A stretch of 41,606 nucleotides of DNA from Oscillospiraceae bacterium (GTDB lineage Bacteria > Bacillota > Clostridia > Oscillospirales > Ruminococcaceae): the NCBI GenBank assembly GCA_009777445.1, contig WRLV01000009.1:1-41606 (forward strand), read 5' to 3'. The notes below the pieces were generated by a model. That model did not search any database and was not told where the DNA came from. It was given only the letters and a program-made list of their open reading frames with translations. How positions within the stretch are numbered: position 1 is the first letter of the stretch; every line of letters begins with the position of its first letter. Made by a program: the position numbers and the translations under genes. Shown one piece after another: positions 8,591-17,399 of the stretch.

Positions 8591-8722
8591 TCATTCCGGC
8601 GTGGCTGATTGCTCGCCTTTTTCATCTCGCACCTCATCGTTCTCATGACCCGGCAATACTGTTGGGTTTGCCAACATTTGAGCTAACATTGAATCTATTT
8701 CGGTTTGACTTAAAACTCTCAT
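8591..8722 (-). CDS. Small ORF resembling the FliM/FliN N-terminal CheY-P-binding peptide
   Basis: A 43-residue ORF between two tRNA genes. It begins MRVLSQTEIDSMLAQMLANP and continues as an acidic, disordered-looking tail. The LSQxEIDxLL pattern is the N-terminal motif of the flagellar switch proteins FliM and FliY, which bind phospho-CheY (known for the family). No switch domain follows, because a stop comes 24 residues later. AAGGGG lies 11 bases before the ATG. It could be a true small protein, a relic of fliM/fliY, or chance. No other flagellar or chemotaxis gene is in the window. Confidence 0.4.
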   Translation of the reverse strand: MRVLSQTEIDSMLAQMLANPTVLPGHENDEVRDEKGEQSATPE

Positions 8723-8756
8723 CTTCGGACATACCCCTTCATATTATTTGCCGAAC

Positions 8757-8840
8757 TGCCGGAGGCGGGGGTCGAACCCGCACGGTATCGCTACCACCGG
8801 ATTTTGAGTCCGGCACGTCTGCCAATTCCATCACTCCGGC
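8757..8840 (-). tRNA. tRNA-Leu (CAA)
   Basis: A class II tRNA of 84 bases: acceptor GCCGGAG/CTCCGGC, anticodon stem CCGGA/TCCGG around loop CTCAAAA (anticodon CAA, reads UUG), a long variable arm, T loop TTCGACC, discriminator A at 8757. CCA is not encoded, unlike the neighbouring tRNA-Trp. Confidence 0.95.
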
Positions 8841-8876
8841 ACGAAACAGCCGTATAGACATTACATCAACTATATG

Positions 8877-8905
8877 ATTATAACACATAAAAATTATAAA
8901 GTCAA
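8877..8905 (-). promoter_or_regulatory. Promoter of the tRNA-Leu/tRNA-Trp unit
   Basis: On the minus strand, -35 TTGACT (8900-8905), 17-base spacer and -10 TATAAT (8877-8882), 36 bases before the 5' end of tRNA-Leu. Near-consensus, as expected for a stable-RNA promoter. Confidence 0.8.
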
Positions 8906-8944
8906 TATGTTTTGGGAATATTTTGATTTTTTGTTCAAAACTAC

Positions 8945-8973
8945 TTGACTTTTTCTCTTTTTTAGATTAGAAT
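8945..8973 (+). promoter_or_regulatory. Promoter of rny
   Basis: -35 TTGACT (8945-8950), 17-base spacer, -10 TAGAAT (8968-8973). It is divergent from the tRNA promoter, with 39 bases between the two -35 boxes. Transcription would start near 8980, leaving an unusually long leader of about 185 bases before rny in which no clear ORF or known riboswitch was recognised. Confidence 0.7.
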
Positions 8974-9165
8974 AAGTATTGTGTAGTTTTATATCTACTT
9001 TATAAATAGTATTATTTTATTCACCAATCTTGGTTTTTTATAGAAATCTAACTGAATTTAAACGTGTTTTTTGGCATTTATGCTTTAAATATATTATTTC
9101 GTTATAAGGTCTGTTAGCTTTCTGTGGGAGCAAGAAAAACAATTAAAAGGAGGAAGGCAGCCCTT

Positions 9166-10785
9166 ATGTTCCCGGAAAATTTTAATATCGGCATGTGGCC
9201 GGCTATCGCGCTGTGCTTTGTCAGCTTTGCGATTGGTTCGTTGCTTTTCGGTTTTATTCTTTACAGAATAGGTCAAAAACATCGTCAAAGATTCGCCGAA
9301 GCCCACATCGAATCCGCCGAAAAGGAAGCCCTTCGCATAGTGAATGAGGCAAACAACAAGGCAGAAACCCTAAAGAAAACCGCAAGAGTAGAAGCAAAAG
9401 ATGAGGCCTATAAACTCAAAGGAGAGGCCGAAAAAGAAATATCGCGCCAAAAACAAGAGAACGACCGCGAACTAAAAGAGAGAAGAAGCGAAATAACCCG
9501 TGCTGAGCGTAGATTGCTCCAAAAAGAAGAAAGTCTTGAAAAGAAAAATGACAAAATTGAGAAATCTGAGGAACGTCTTCAAACGAAAATTAAAGCCGCC
9601 GATGAAAAATTAGCCGAGGCTGACCAAATCAAGAAAAGCCAAATGGATATCCTCGAGCGCATTTCGGGGTTCACAACAGAAGACGCCAAAGCCCATCTTC
9701 TGTGTCTGTTAGACAACGAACTTAACCACGAAAAGGCGTTGCGCATTTCGCAATATGAGGTTCAGCTTAAAGACGAGTGTGACAAAAAAGCGCGCGAATA
9801 CATCTCGTTAGCAATTACAAGGCTTGCATCTGAGGCCGTGTCTGAGATGACCGTTTCTGTCGTCCAACTGCCCAACGATGAAATGAAGGGGCGTATTATC
9901 GGGCGCGAGGGCAGAAACATCAGAACCCTTGAACAGTTAACCGGCGTTGATTTAATTATCGACGACACCCCCGAGGCAATCACCCTTTCAAGCCATGACC
10001 GCGTTCGCCGCGAAATAGCGCGAATCTCTCTTGAAAAACTAATTCAAGACGGGCGTATTCACCCCACGCGTATTGAAGAAATGGTTGAAAAGGCGAAAAG
10101 AGACATTGAAACCAAAATAAAACAAGAGGGCGAACGCGCCGTCTTAGAAACCAACGTCAACGGAATAAACCACGAGCTTATGCGGCTTTTGGGGCGGCTT
10201 TATTACCGCACATCATACAGCCAAAACGTATTAAATCACTCAATTGAAGTTGCTCACCTGTCGGGAATAATAGCATCAGAGTTAGGTGTTGACGCAAACC
10301 TTGCCCGTCGTGCGGGTCTGCTTCACGACATAGGAAAGGCGTTGTCGCACGAAATAGAAGGCTCTCATGTTCATATAGGGGTTGAGGTCTGTAAAAAATA
10401 CCGCGAAAACGCTGAAGTTTTACACGCAATTGAGGCACACCACGGCGATGTTGAAATCAAAACAGTCATCGCGGCAATCGTTCAAGCGGCTGATGCGATA
10501 AGCGCGGCACGCCCGGGGGCGAGAAGCGAGAACTATGAGAACTATATCAAACGGCTGCAAAAACTTGAGGAAATATGTTCTTCTTACAGCGGTGTTGAAA
10601 AATCATTTGCAATTCAAGCGGGTAGAGAAGTAAGGCTCATGATTCAGCCCGAAGCCGTTAATGATGAGGGAATGGTCGTGTTGGCGCGCGAAATCGCCAA
10701 GCGTATTGAACACGAGATGGACTATCCCGGTCAAATCAAAGTCCATCTCATAAGAGAGAGCCGCACAGTCGCATTAGCAAAATGA
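9166..10785 (+). CDS. rny: Ribonuclease Y
   Basis: A membrane-anchored endoribonuclease of 539 residues that initiates mRNA decay in Firmicutes. Seen: an N-terminal transmembrane helix (about 10-32), a long Glu/Lys-rich coiled coil (about 35-165), a KH RNA-binding domain around [20 protein letters not shown] (about 240-275), and an HD domain with catalytic HD in LLHDIGK (H387, D388). Length is close to B. subtilis RNase Y. The ATG at 9166 is used because AGGAGGAAGG lies just upstream; the ORF opens at 9124 but that extension carries the ribosome site. Its last 4 bases overlap the chromate transporter start. Confidence 0.97.
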   Translation: MFPENFNIGMWPAIALCFVSFAIGSLLFGFILYRIGQKHRQRFAEAHIESAEKEALRIVNEANNKAETLKKTARVEAKDEAYKLKGEAEKEISRQKQENDRELKERRSEITRAERRLLQKEESLEKKNDKIEKSEERLQTKIKAADEKLAEADQIKKSQMDILERISGFTTEDAKAHLLCLLDNELNHEKALRISQYEVQLKDECDKKAREYISLAITRLASEAVSEMTVSVVQLPNDEMKGRIIGREGRNIRTLEQLTGVDLIIDDTPEAITLSSHDRVRREIARISLEKLIQDGRIHPTRIEEMVEKAKRDIETKIKQEGERAVLETNVNGINHELMRLLGRLYYRTSYSQNVLNHSIEVAHLSGIIASELGVDANLARRAGLLHDIGKALSHEIEGSHVHIGVEVCKKYRENAEVLHAIEAHHGDVEIKTVIAAIVQAADAISAARPGARSENYENYIKRLQKLEEICSSYSGVEKSFAIQAGREVRLMIQPEAVNDEGMVVLAREIAKRIEHEMDYPGQIKVHLIRESRTVALAK

Positions 10786-11321
10786 GTATTCTTTTTAAAC
10801 TGTTTGTTTCGTTTGCTAAGGTCAGTTTTTTCACCTTTGGCGGGGGGTATGCTATGCTGCCTATGTTAAAGCGTGAATTGGTTGAGAAAAGGCAATGGGT
10901 AACAAACGACGAAATAATTGATTTTTTTACCCTCGGGCAATGCACCCCGGGGGTAATCGCCGTGAATGTCGCCACGTTTGTCGGGGTAAAAAATGCGAAA
11001 ATAAAAGGGGCTATCGCCGCCGCTTTGGGAATGGTGTTCCCCCCGATTGTAGTAATAACTTTGCTCTCCTTTGCAATGGGCGAGCTTTCGCAAGTCGAAA
11101 TAATAGCCAACGCGCTATGGGGAATAAGAATTGCTGTTTGCGCCATGGTCACTGTCACTGCCGTGCAAATCGTTAAGGAAACCGTAATCGATTTGCCCAC
11201 ACTGATTATTGCCATTGTGGGGTTTTCCGCCCTCATCGGCGGAATATCCCCCGTAATAATAATCCCCGCAGCGGCAATAGCAGGGGTTGTTGTTAGAATA
11301 ATAGGGAGAAAGGGAGGTTGA
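10782..11321 (+). CDS. Chromate transporter, single-domain (ChrA half)
   Basis: An integral membrane protein of 179 residues with about five to six hydrophobic segments. The conserved [20 protein letters not shown] (17-36) and [21 protein letters not shown] (48-68) signatures are those of the CHR (ChrA) family. Single-domain members usually occur as adjacent pairs encoding two oppositely oriented halves; here no second half follows, only a PIN-domain gene. It may homodimerise, or its partner may be elsewhere. It overlaps rny by 4 bases (ATGA), so translation is probably coupled. Chromate as substrate is a family label; the native substrate is unknown. Confidence 0.88.
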   Translation: MSILFKLFVSFAKVSFFTFGGGYAMLPMLKRELVEKRQWVTNDEIIDFFTLGQCTPGVIAVNVATFVGVKNAKIKGAIAAALGMVFPPIVVITLLSFAMGELSQVEIIANALWGIRIAVCAMVTVTAVQIVKETVIDLPTLIIAIVGFSALIGGISPVIIIPAAAIAGVVVRIIGRKGG

Positions 11322-11322
11322 T

Positions 11323-11775
11323 ATGAATAAGTTGAAAATTTATTTGGATAACTGCTGTTATGGCAGACCGTTTGATGATTTGTCACAAGAAAAGGTTAAA
11401 AATGAAGCAACGGCGAAAAGGTATATTCAAACGCTGATAAAGTTCAAAAGTATTGTCCTATATTCCTCATTTATGTCGTTTCGTGAAATAAAAGATATTC
11501 CTTTCCCGAGCATCAAGGAACACATTTTAGATTTCGTAAAAGAAAACACATCGGTTTTTATAAGCGATAAAAACATAAATAAAGTAATGGTGCTTTCGGA
11601 GGAAATAATAAAAACAGGCATTAAAAAGAAAGATGCCACACATTTAGCTTGCTCCATAATCGCTGAATGTGACTATTTCATAACAACAGATAGGCGTGTA
11701 GTTAACTATAAAACGGACAAAATTAAAATAATAAATCCGATTGAATTTGTAGAGATATGGAGGAATTTAACATGA
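11323..11775 (+). CDS. PIN-domain putative toxin ribonuclease
   Basis: A 150-residue PIN-fold protein. Four acidic active-site positions are visible: D9 (YLDNCC), E55 (SFREIKD), D104 (KKKDATHLA) and D123 (ITTDRR). This makes a Mg-dependent RNase likely. The ATG is preceded by AGGGAGG and lies 1 base after the chromate transporter stop. The next gene overlaps by 4 bases and is probably the cognate antitoxin, so the toxin comes first, the reverse of canonical vapBC order. Base composition is more AT-rich and lysine-rich than rny, consistent with acquisition. Confidence 0.82.
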   Translation: MNKLKIYLDNCCYGRPFDDLSQEKVKNEATAKRYIQTLIKFKSIVLYSSFMSFREIKDIPFPSIKEHILDFVKENTSVFISDKNINKVMVLSEEIIKTGIKKKDATHLACSIIAECDYFITTDRRVVNYKTDKIKIINPIEFVEIWRNLT

Positions 11776-12011
11776 CTGATAACATGCAAACGTCCGCTAT
11801 AATGACTGCGGGAATGAGGCTGTTACGTGAAAACCTTGGTTCTGTTGAATGTGAAATTTTCATAGCAAATATTAAACAGAACCGTTTTGATTACACCGAA
11901 TGGCGTGAAAATCTTTATGAGGATATGAGTCTTGACGAACTTTTGAACAGTGCGGCAACGCATATGAAAAAACACCCCGAATTAACCCCCAAAAATGCGA
12001 TAATTATTTAA
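11772..12011 (+). CDS. Small protein paired with the PIN toxin, putative antitoxin
   Basis: A 79-residue acidic, helical protein (MRLLRENLGSVECEIFIANI; FDYTEWRENLYEDMSLDELL). It resembles small proteins that accompany PIN genes in Clostridia, where a helix with LGxxEAExFI and FDYTxW is conserved; this resemblance is from memory, not a search. The start at 11772 is chosen for GGAGGAA 7 bases upstream and the ATGA overlap with the PIN gene. No classical DNA-binding motif is evident. An antitoxin role is inferred from size, overlap and partner. Confidence 0.65.
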   Translation: MTDNMQTSAIMTAGMRLLRENLGSVECEIFIANIKQNRFDYTEWRENLYEDMSLDELLNSAATHMKKHPELTPKNAIII

Positions 12012-12031
12012 AACAAGAAAGGTCTAAAACT

Positions 12032-13825
12032 ATGAATCAAAATAAAAAACTGATGACACCGGCGCTTATTGTGCTTTTGTCTATATTCACTTTGTCGCTT
12101 GTGGGGTTGTGGTATGTCTATTTGGTTATGCCGCCCGTGTATATTGAAGAGTTTAGAATCGGTGACAGAGAGCCTGACTTGAAAGGAACCGGGGAACCCA
12201 TTACCCCCTATTTAATTGAAACCATTTATGATTTAGAAGAATTTGCTTTCGCGGTAAACAACGGCTCAAGCTATCGCGGCAAACATTTTTTATTGACAGC
12301 CGATATAAACATGACAGACTATCTTTCATCAAGCGGCGCGGGCTATAATGATGGCGCGGGCTGGATAATGATAGGCAGACATAACGGCACTTCTTTCAGC
12401 GGCTATTTTGACGGCGGCGGCCACACCATAAGCGGGCTTTGGATTAACCGCCCCGATGAAATTTCAACAGGGCTGTTTGCTTGGTTATATGAGGCAGAAA
12501 TATATAACTTAAACGTTGAAGCAACAACCATTGTGACAGAATCTGATGCAGGAACCCTTGCCGGCACGGTGTGGGACGGCAAAATTGCAAACTGTTCGTC
12601 AACCATCGAAAACATCTCTTCAACTAATCCTGAATTCAAAAATTATTTAGGCGGACTCGTGGGTTTTCAAAGATTTGACTCGATTATTGAGAATTGCCGC
12701 GCGACAACAAATGCTGAATTTCATGCCGAAGATTTGCAGCTGTCTTTTGGTGGGTTGGTAGGCAGTTCTTCAGAAAATAGCAGAATAATCAACAGTCACA
12801 GCATTGTTAATTTGGAAATACATAGCGATGAAAGGATTTGGGTGGGCGGTTTGGTAGGCGACATTAGTGATGAAGTGGTAATTGATAATAGCTATTCTGT
12901 TGGGAATGTCAAGGCGACAGGCGATGGGTTTGCTTATGTCGGCGGTCTCATGGGCGAAAGTTACGGCGACGCGATTGTAAAAAACAGCTATTCTGAATGC
13001 ACCGTGATTGGAAGTGGGGCAACGGGCGGCTTAATAGGCTTTCAAAAACTTTCGTCGGTTATTACTGACAGCTATGCTACAGGAGACATTTCGGTAGTAA
13101 GTGTTCAAAATGAGTATGCCTTTGTTGGTGGGTTAGTTGGGGAATCTCAAAGTGACATAAAAAATTCTTACGCCACAGGAAATGTTTTAGCAGAGGGCGA
13201 CATCAATGTTCGTGCAGGTGGATTAGTAGGGCGCATGGTTGGCGGCGAAATTTCGGATTGTTTCGCCACGGGTGATGTTAATATAACAAAAGGTGATGAT
13301 ACAGAAGCCGGTGGTTTAGTGGGAAGAATAGAAAGGAACGGCGTAATACGCCAAAGCTACGCAACCGGAAACGTTAGTGCTTTCGGTTCTGAACTCGTCA
13401 GAGTTGGTGGATTGGTCGGATGTCAAACGGGATATGAAGGGGAGACACCCCTGATTGAAAATTGTTACGCAACGGGAAGCATTTCGGGTGACGCGCTTTG
13501 GTATTATTATACAGGTGGATTAGTTGGAGTCCAGGGCACAGTCGGCAGCATAATAAACAGCTATGCTATCGTTGAAATGAATACAAACAATCAGAACTCC
13601 GGTGGATTAATAGCATGGCAACTTGGGAAAGTCGAGAACTGCTATTTTGATGCGCAAATACTCGGGGTAGAGCGCGCAAGCAACCGCGATGAAGAAAACG
13701 CCATAGGCGAAGGCAACGCCAAAACCACCGCACAAATGCAAACCCAAGAAACCTTCATCGACTGGGACTTTGACAACATTTGGTACATGCCGGAAGAGGG
13801 AGGCGCGCCCGAACTTAGGAAGTAG
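12032..13825 (+). CDS. Surface-anchored GLUG-repeat protein
   Basis: A 597-residue protein with an N-terminal signal anchor (about 8-32) and no C-terminal sorting motif. About eight to nine GLUG-type repeats of roughly 35-45 residues run from about 200 to 530, with the pattern GGLVGxx ... I-x-NSYATGxV, predicting a right-handed beta-helix as in adhesins. The first 170 residues (ADINM ... GYFDGGGHTISGLWIN) are the usual leading beta-helix cap of this family. The last 40 residues (TAQMQTQETFIDWDFDNIW) are its standard C-cap. Substrate or host ligand unknown. It follows the PIN pair by 20 bases but may be independently expressed. Confidence 0.85.
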   Translation: MNQNKKLMTPALIVLLSIFTLSLVGLWYVYLVMPPVYIEEFRIGDREPDLKGTGEPITPYLIETIYDLEEFAFAVNNGSSYRGKHFLLTADINMTDYLSSSGAGYNDGAGWIMIGRHNGTSFSGYFDGGGHTISGLWINRPDEISTGLFAWLYEAEIYNLNVEATTIVTESDAGTLAGTVWDGKIANCSSTIENISSTNPEFKNYLGGLVGFQRFDSIIENCRATTNAEFHAEDLQLSFGGLVGSSSENSRIINSHSIVNLEIHSDERIWVGGLVGDISDEVVIDNSYSVGNVKATGDGFAYVGGLMGESYGDAIVKNSYSECTVIGSGATGGLIGFQKLSSVITDSYATGDISVVSVQNEYAFVGGLVGESQSDIKNSYATGNVLAEGDINVRAGGLVGRMVGGEISDCFATGDVNITKGDDTEAGGLVGRIERNGVIRQSYATGNVSAFGSELVRVGGLVGCQTGYEGETPLIENCYATGSISGDALWYYYTGGLVGVQGTVGSIINSYAIVEMNTNNQNSGGLIAWQLGKVENCYFDAQILGVERASNRDEENAIGEGNAKTTAQMQTQETFIDWDFDNIWYMPEEGGAPELRK

Positions 13826-13881
13826 AGATTGTGAGCATGTGAATATTTGTGAATATTTTTATTATTTTTCTATAAAAAGGC

Positions 13882-13910
13882 TTGACTTTTATGGCAAAAT
13901 ATGGTAAAAT
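13882..13910 (+). promoter_or_regulatory. Promoter of the two-gene cassette
   Basis: -35 TTGACT (13882-13887), 17-base spacer, -10 TAAAAT (13905-13910). The leader at 13914-13943 can form an imperfect AAAAAGG/CTTTTT-type hairpin. No gene is seen in 13826-14007 otherwise. Confidence 0.7.
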
Positions 13911-14055
13911 ACTAAAAAGGAAAGATGAGTTTCTCCCTTTTTCATTTTAGTCCGTTCTACTTCGTTATACCTATACATATTATTGAAAAACGTTAGGGGT
14001 AGTGAATATGAACAAAAGAGTTGGACAAGCATTAACAAAAATAAGGAGAGTAAAA

Positions 14056-14235
14056 ATGATTACAAGAGAAAACATAGCTGAATTTCTTCCGAATCACAAT
14101 GTTATGATGAGCGAAGAAGAATTTTTGACGGCGAGAAAATTTAAAAACAACGATGATGACTTTTCTGAAATTTTGAAAGGTTTTTCGGCTATTGAAAATG
14201 TTTCCGAAGAATTAAAAAAGTACGCCATCGACTAA
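14056..14235 (+). CDS. Small acidic protein, first gene of an unrecognised cassette
   Basis: 59 residues starting MITRENIAEFLP. The ATG at 14056 has AAGGAGAG 5 bases upstream, stronger than the alternative ATG at 14008 (AGGGG, 75 residues) in the same frame. The C-terminal half contains NNDDDFSEILKGF, similar in kind to the IDDDFSDVLADF tail of the VapB-type antitoxin at 28199-28456. That, its size, its own promoter and the adjacent larger gene suggest an antitoxin-like role. Function is otherwise unknown. Confidence 0.6.
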   Translation: MITRENIAEFLPNHNVMMSEEEFLTARKFKNNDDDFSEILKGFSAIENVSEELKKYAID

Positions 14236-14256
14236 AAGTTAAGGAGCATTAGATTA

Positions 14257-14916
14257 ATGATTGAAGATTTTAAATCAGACAACTATAAAAAACTTGTTGA
14301 AAAAGAGTTGTTGTCTGTTATAGAATTGAATGATGGGAGTATTGTATATTCTAAGTCGAGTTTGGAAACATCTTATGAAATTGCTGATAAACTATTAAAC
14401 CAAACTAAAGAAACTATGGAGTGCAAAAAGTTAGACAGACACAAACTGGCATCTGTAGCAACGATTGCTTTAATTTTGTGTTCACCAATAGAGTGCGACC
14501 ATCAAAAAAAACAAAAAAAACAATGGTACGCAAATGAAGTCCTTGCACATAACGTTGCAGGGAGGATTCTTTATGAGTATTCATTCCGGGAATTTTGCAA
14601 ATCTAAAGGGATAGCCCCCGATGATTTAAAGAAAAACCATTACTTTCAAAGCATTTCTTATCCGCTTTCAATAAAAGACGAGTTCTCGGTTCAAGAGTGC
14701 TTTTTGAATGCACTCTCACAACTTAGGTTTGACTTGATTGCTTTGGCTGAAAAGAAAGACGACCCAAAAATTGAATTGGTGAGACTCCCCGTCTTGCTTT
14801 TATCACACATATATTTTTACATGGAAACACACAGCTTAGAGTTTTGGAGTGCCAAACTTAAGGGCAGAGAAGTAGAGAACATGGAACATCTAATTTTAAA
14901 CATTGCGGCAAAATAA
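14257..14916 (+). CDS. Uncharacterised 219-residue protein
   Basis: Not recognised. It starts MIEDFKSDNYKKLVEKELL, 21 bases after the small gene, with AAGGAG upstream. Seen: a charged helical N-terminus, DRHKLASVATIALILCSP (about 66-83), which is a possible buried helix with an HK pair, a lysine-rich DHQKKQKKQWYANEVLAHN stretch (about 86-104), and a helical C-terminal half. No signal peptide, transmembrane set or known catalytic motif is evident. AT content is higher than in flanking housekeeping genes. A perfect GC-rich hairpin follows the stop. As the second gene of a compact cassette it could be a toxin or defence effector, but this is only inference. Confidence 0.7.
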   Translation: MIEDFKSDNYKKLVEKELLSVIELNDGSIVYSKSSLETSYEIADKLLNQTKETMECKKLDRHKLASVATIALILCSPIECDHQKKQKKQWYANEVLAHNVAGRILYEYSFREFCKSKGIAPDDLKKNHYFQSISYPLSIKDEFSVQECFLNALSQLRFDLIALAEKKDDPKIELVRLPVLLLSHIYFYMETHSLEFWSAKLKGREVENMEHLILNIAAK

Positions 14917-14941
14917 CCCCCACCAAAGAGAGGTGGGGGTT
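14915..14941 (+). terminator. Hairpin terminator of the cassette
   Basis: AACCCCCACC (14915-14924) and GGTGGGGGTT (14932-14941) form a perfect 10-base stem with a 7-base loop, starting in the stop codon. The following ATAATATT is only weakly U-rich, so it may be an inefficient intrinsic terminator. Confidence 0.65.
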
Positions 14942-14947
14942 ATAATA

Positions 14948-15140
14948 TTGACAGTTGACAATTGACAGTTGAGAGTTGACAGTGATTGTAGGGGACGGGC
15001 TTGCCCGTCCCGAATTTACAGCGAAATAACCACCGCCCAACACAAAAGTGTCGGGCGGTGCTCAATTATAATTTTAAATCCCGTCCGCGAAAGCGGACAC
15101 CACAATTGTCAACTCTCAATTGTCAACTGTCAACTGTTCA
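14948..15140 (+). repeat. Structured dispersed repeat, copy 2 (MITE-like, with inverted terminal heptamer arrays)
   Basis: The left end (14948-14983) is a TTGACAG/TTGACAA/TTGAGAG heptamer array. The right end (about 15103-15140) is the inverse, CAATTGTCAACT-type. Between them lie hairpin A (GGGACGGGC 14992-15000 with GCCCGTCCC 15003-15011), hairpin B (CACCGCCC 15031-15038 with GGGCGGTG 15053-15060, with inner ACAC/GTGT around AAAA) and hairpin C (GTCCGC 15083-15088, GAAA tetraloop, GCGGAC 15093-15098). The right end abuts the stop codon of the secreted-protein gene at 15141. No transposase is inside, so any mobility would be in trans. Confidence 0.85.
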
Positions 15141-17273
15141 TCACGGCCAAGTCACCCTAATTCTATACCGCCGTGACTGCGCCGGGTTGGTTGTTTCTGT
15201 TTCTAACGCCCCTGAGTGTTTCGGCGTTACATCGACATAGAAGTACGCTTGTTTAACGTTGGCATCTGCCCGTGGGAACACGCTTGCTATGCCATCCTCT
15301 GATACTTGCGCGCTGTTATTGCCGACAGGTTGGAAAAGCTCAAACTTATAGGTGAAGGCAGAAGTCGAATGGAAGTTAGATAAAACCATGTCAATTTGCC
15401 TTGCTAAGTGGTGGTTTGCGTTGATTGTCGCTTGATTTAAAGCTATGGTGGTGAAATATCCTGCCGGTTTATCCGGCCAGACCGTGTCTGATTTAAGCGC
15501 GGGGTCTTGGCTTGCCGGGCTAAATGCTGTGAAGTTGCCCCTTGTTCCGGCGAATATTGCGTGGCTCATGCGTGAATCAACGACCATTTCGGTGGTGAAT
15601 GTTAGGTTAATGGTTGTGGTCATAAACTGCGAGCGCATTGTAATTCTAACTTGAAGTGATGGGTTGTTGAGGGTTATAAGACTGGTGACAGTCGTTCCCG
15701 TTGAAGTGACTGGTCCTACACTGCCGCTTTGCCCGGCGGCTACGGCGGCGATGGTTACTACAACCTCGTCTCCTGTGGGGGCAGAGCCACCACTACTGGT
15801 TCTTATTTGCGAGCCGTCTATGGCGGTTACGCTAAGCGTTCCCGTGCTAATGGCTTCTAAAGGAACGGTCTTATTCAGCGTTGTCGTTGAGCCGGTGACA
15901 AGCCCTTGAATTTCTTCGTCTGTGAGTTCAAACGAGAATCCTGCTCCGGTCATCGAAACAGATTTAGGAACTGCCCCGTTAAGCCCGTGTGACGTTGAAT
16001 TCAGATTGATTGTGTAGTCTGTTCTGTCCGGCCCTTGAATTATGGTCGCTCTGACTATGGCTTGTGGGCGGTTCATTGTAACAACACCGTTAGAGGTTAC
16101 AGATGCTCCTCTGACTGCCGAATAGGTTACTCTTGTCGTCGTGAGGTCGACAGCCGGGGTTATTTTGAGTGTCGCGCCGGCACTATTCCCAACATTAACT
16201 TCAAATGTGGTTTCGTCTATTATTTCGCCATCATCGGCGGCATTGCCTTCTTTTGTCCACGCGGTGCCGCTTGAGTTGTTGAATTCAACCGTTTTGCCGT
16301 CACCGAAAGAAACTTCTATTTGTGAAGCGTTAGTGTTAGACGGTGGTCTGCGCACGGTGATGTTAAAAGCTCTTCTTCTTCCATTATCTAAGCAGGTAAC
16401 AGTGACGGTAGCCGTGCCGTTTTGTGTGGGTGATAATGACTCAACCCCTTTAATGAAAATGCCGGCTTGAATTTCGTCAAAGGTTAATGATAACGCGCTT
16501 TCGGCGAGAAATCCTTCAGGGCTGCCACTGCTTGTTTTAGAAATGGCGATAAACCTTTCGCCCCTTGTTACCACTGCTGAATAGCGAGTGGAGTCGTGAA
16601 CCGCTAAAGGTTGCCTTGTATTGCCCGCGAAAGGCTGAATATAAAGACCATCCTCTTCTTCTATGCTGAGTGACATAGAAGTTACTTTATTGTTTGCGGG
16701 GTTAAATTTTTCGTCCTTAATAGGAAATTCGCGATACCCGTTTAATGCGGTTGGAGCTCTTCTTGCTTCAACTCTAAAACTGCCCAAAGGTGTGCTGATG
16801 GTGGTTTTGTCTACTTTCGCAGTCCTATAGGCGTGAATGTATGGTGTGACTGTGTCCGAGCTTACTTCTCTCACAGCCGATACCGCACCTCTGCTGACTT
16901 TAGCGAAAGTTCTTGCTGATGTGTCTCTAAATCTGCCATTGTCAAGCTGTGGGGGGGTTGGTGTTAAATTGGCACCCCAAACAACGCCCCTTGCTCTTGA
17001 TATGTTATAGTACCCACTATCGAGACTTTCCCTCTCGAAAAGGTTGACTTGGGTTGTTTTGGTGTTTACAATCGCGCCGTTGCCGTAAGTAACTCTACCC
17101 CCGTTAACCCAAACAACAATCGGATTGTCAATGTCATATTGGTCATAAGCCATTGCGCCGCCCGAAGTTTCGGCGAAAAAGACATATTCCGGCCCTGAAG
17201 CCCCTGCCCCGAAGGTAAACATACCTGCCAAAAGCGAAAAAATAACCAACGAGATAGTAACCCTTTTTCTCAT
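15141..17273 (-). CDS. Large secreted protein of unknown function
   Basis: 710 residues with a signal peptide (MRKRVTISLVIFSLLAGMFT, cleavage near GASG). The mature part is Thr/Ser/Val/Gly-rich and beta-strand-like throughout, consistent with tandem immunoglobulin-like or bacterial surface domains. No sorting motif, dockerin or catalytic motif is recognised. Strands such as GTATVTVTCLDNGRRRAFNI (about 300) look like Ig-like edges. The start at 17273 is chosen for AAGGAGG upstream; the ORF continues to 17312 without a ribosome site. Repeat copy 2 lies immediately downstream. Likely cell envelope or extracellular matrix. Family not identified. Confidence 0.75.
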   Translation of the reverse strand: MRKRVTISLVIFSLLAGMFTFGAGASGPEYVFFAETSGGAMAYDQYDIDNPIVVWVNGGRVTYGNGAIVNTKTTQVNLFERESLDSGYYNISRARGVVWGANLTPTPPQLDNGRFRDTSARTFAKVSRGAVSAVREVSSDTVTPYIHAYRTAKVDKTTISTPLGSFRVEARRAPTALNGYREFPIKDEKFNPANNKVTSMSLSIEEEDGLYIQPFAGNTRQPLAVHDSTRYSAVVTRGERFIAISKTSSGSPEGFLAESALSLTFDEIQAGIFIKGVESLSPTQNGTATVTVTCLDNGRRRAFNITVRRPPSNTNASQIEVSFGDGKTVEFNNSSGTAWTKEGNAADDGEIIDETTFEVNVGNSAGATLKITPAVDLTTTRVTYSAVRGASVTSNGVVTMNRPQAIVRATIIQGPDRTDYTINLNSTSHGLNGAVPKSVSMTGAGFSFELTDEEIQGLVTGSTTTLNKTVPLEAISTGTLSVTAIDGSQIRTSSGGSAPTGDEVVVTIAAVAAGQSGSVGPVTSTGTTVTSLITLNNPSLQVRITMRSQFMTTTINLTFTTEMVVDSRMSHAIFAGTRGNFTAFSPASQDPALKSDTVWPDKPAGYFTTIALNQATINANHHLARQIDMVLSNFHSTSAFTYKFELFQPVGNNSAQVSEDGIASVFPRADANVKQAYFYVDVTPKHSGALETETTNPAQSRRYRIRVTWP

Positions 17274-17399
17274 GCTAAAATCCTCCTTTGTAAAAAACGT
17301 ATAAATTTCCACATCTTCCTAATATTAATATCGGCGCACCGAACCAATAACTTAAGCTAAAAATTTAAAAAATAGCGATAAAAATAAAAAATTAAATTT

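Noticed and set aside
8980-9165. Long rny leader examined for a riboswitch
   Set aside because: AT-rich with no strong stems or recognised riboswitch consensus; only leader length is notable.
10748-11386. A 212-residue minus-strand ORF opposite the chromate transporter
   Set aside because: It is antisense to a well-conserved membrane protein, has no ribosome site, and its composition is the expected reverse of hydrophobic codons.
14945-15140. Heptamer arrays considered as a CRISPR array
   Set aside because: The units are 7-10 bases, directly abutting and without unique spacers; the two arrays are inverted to each other, and there are no cas genes.
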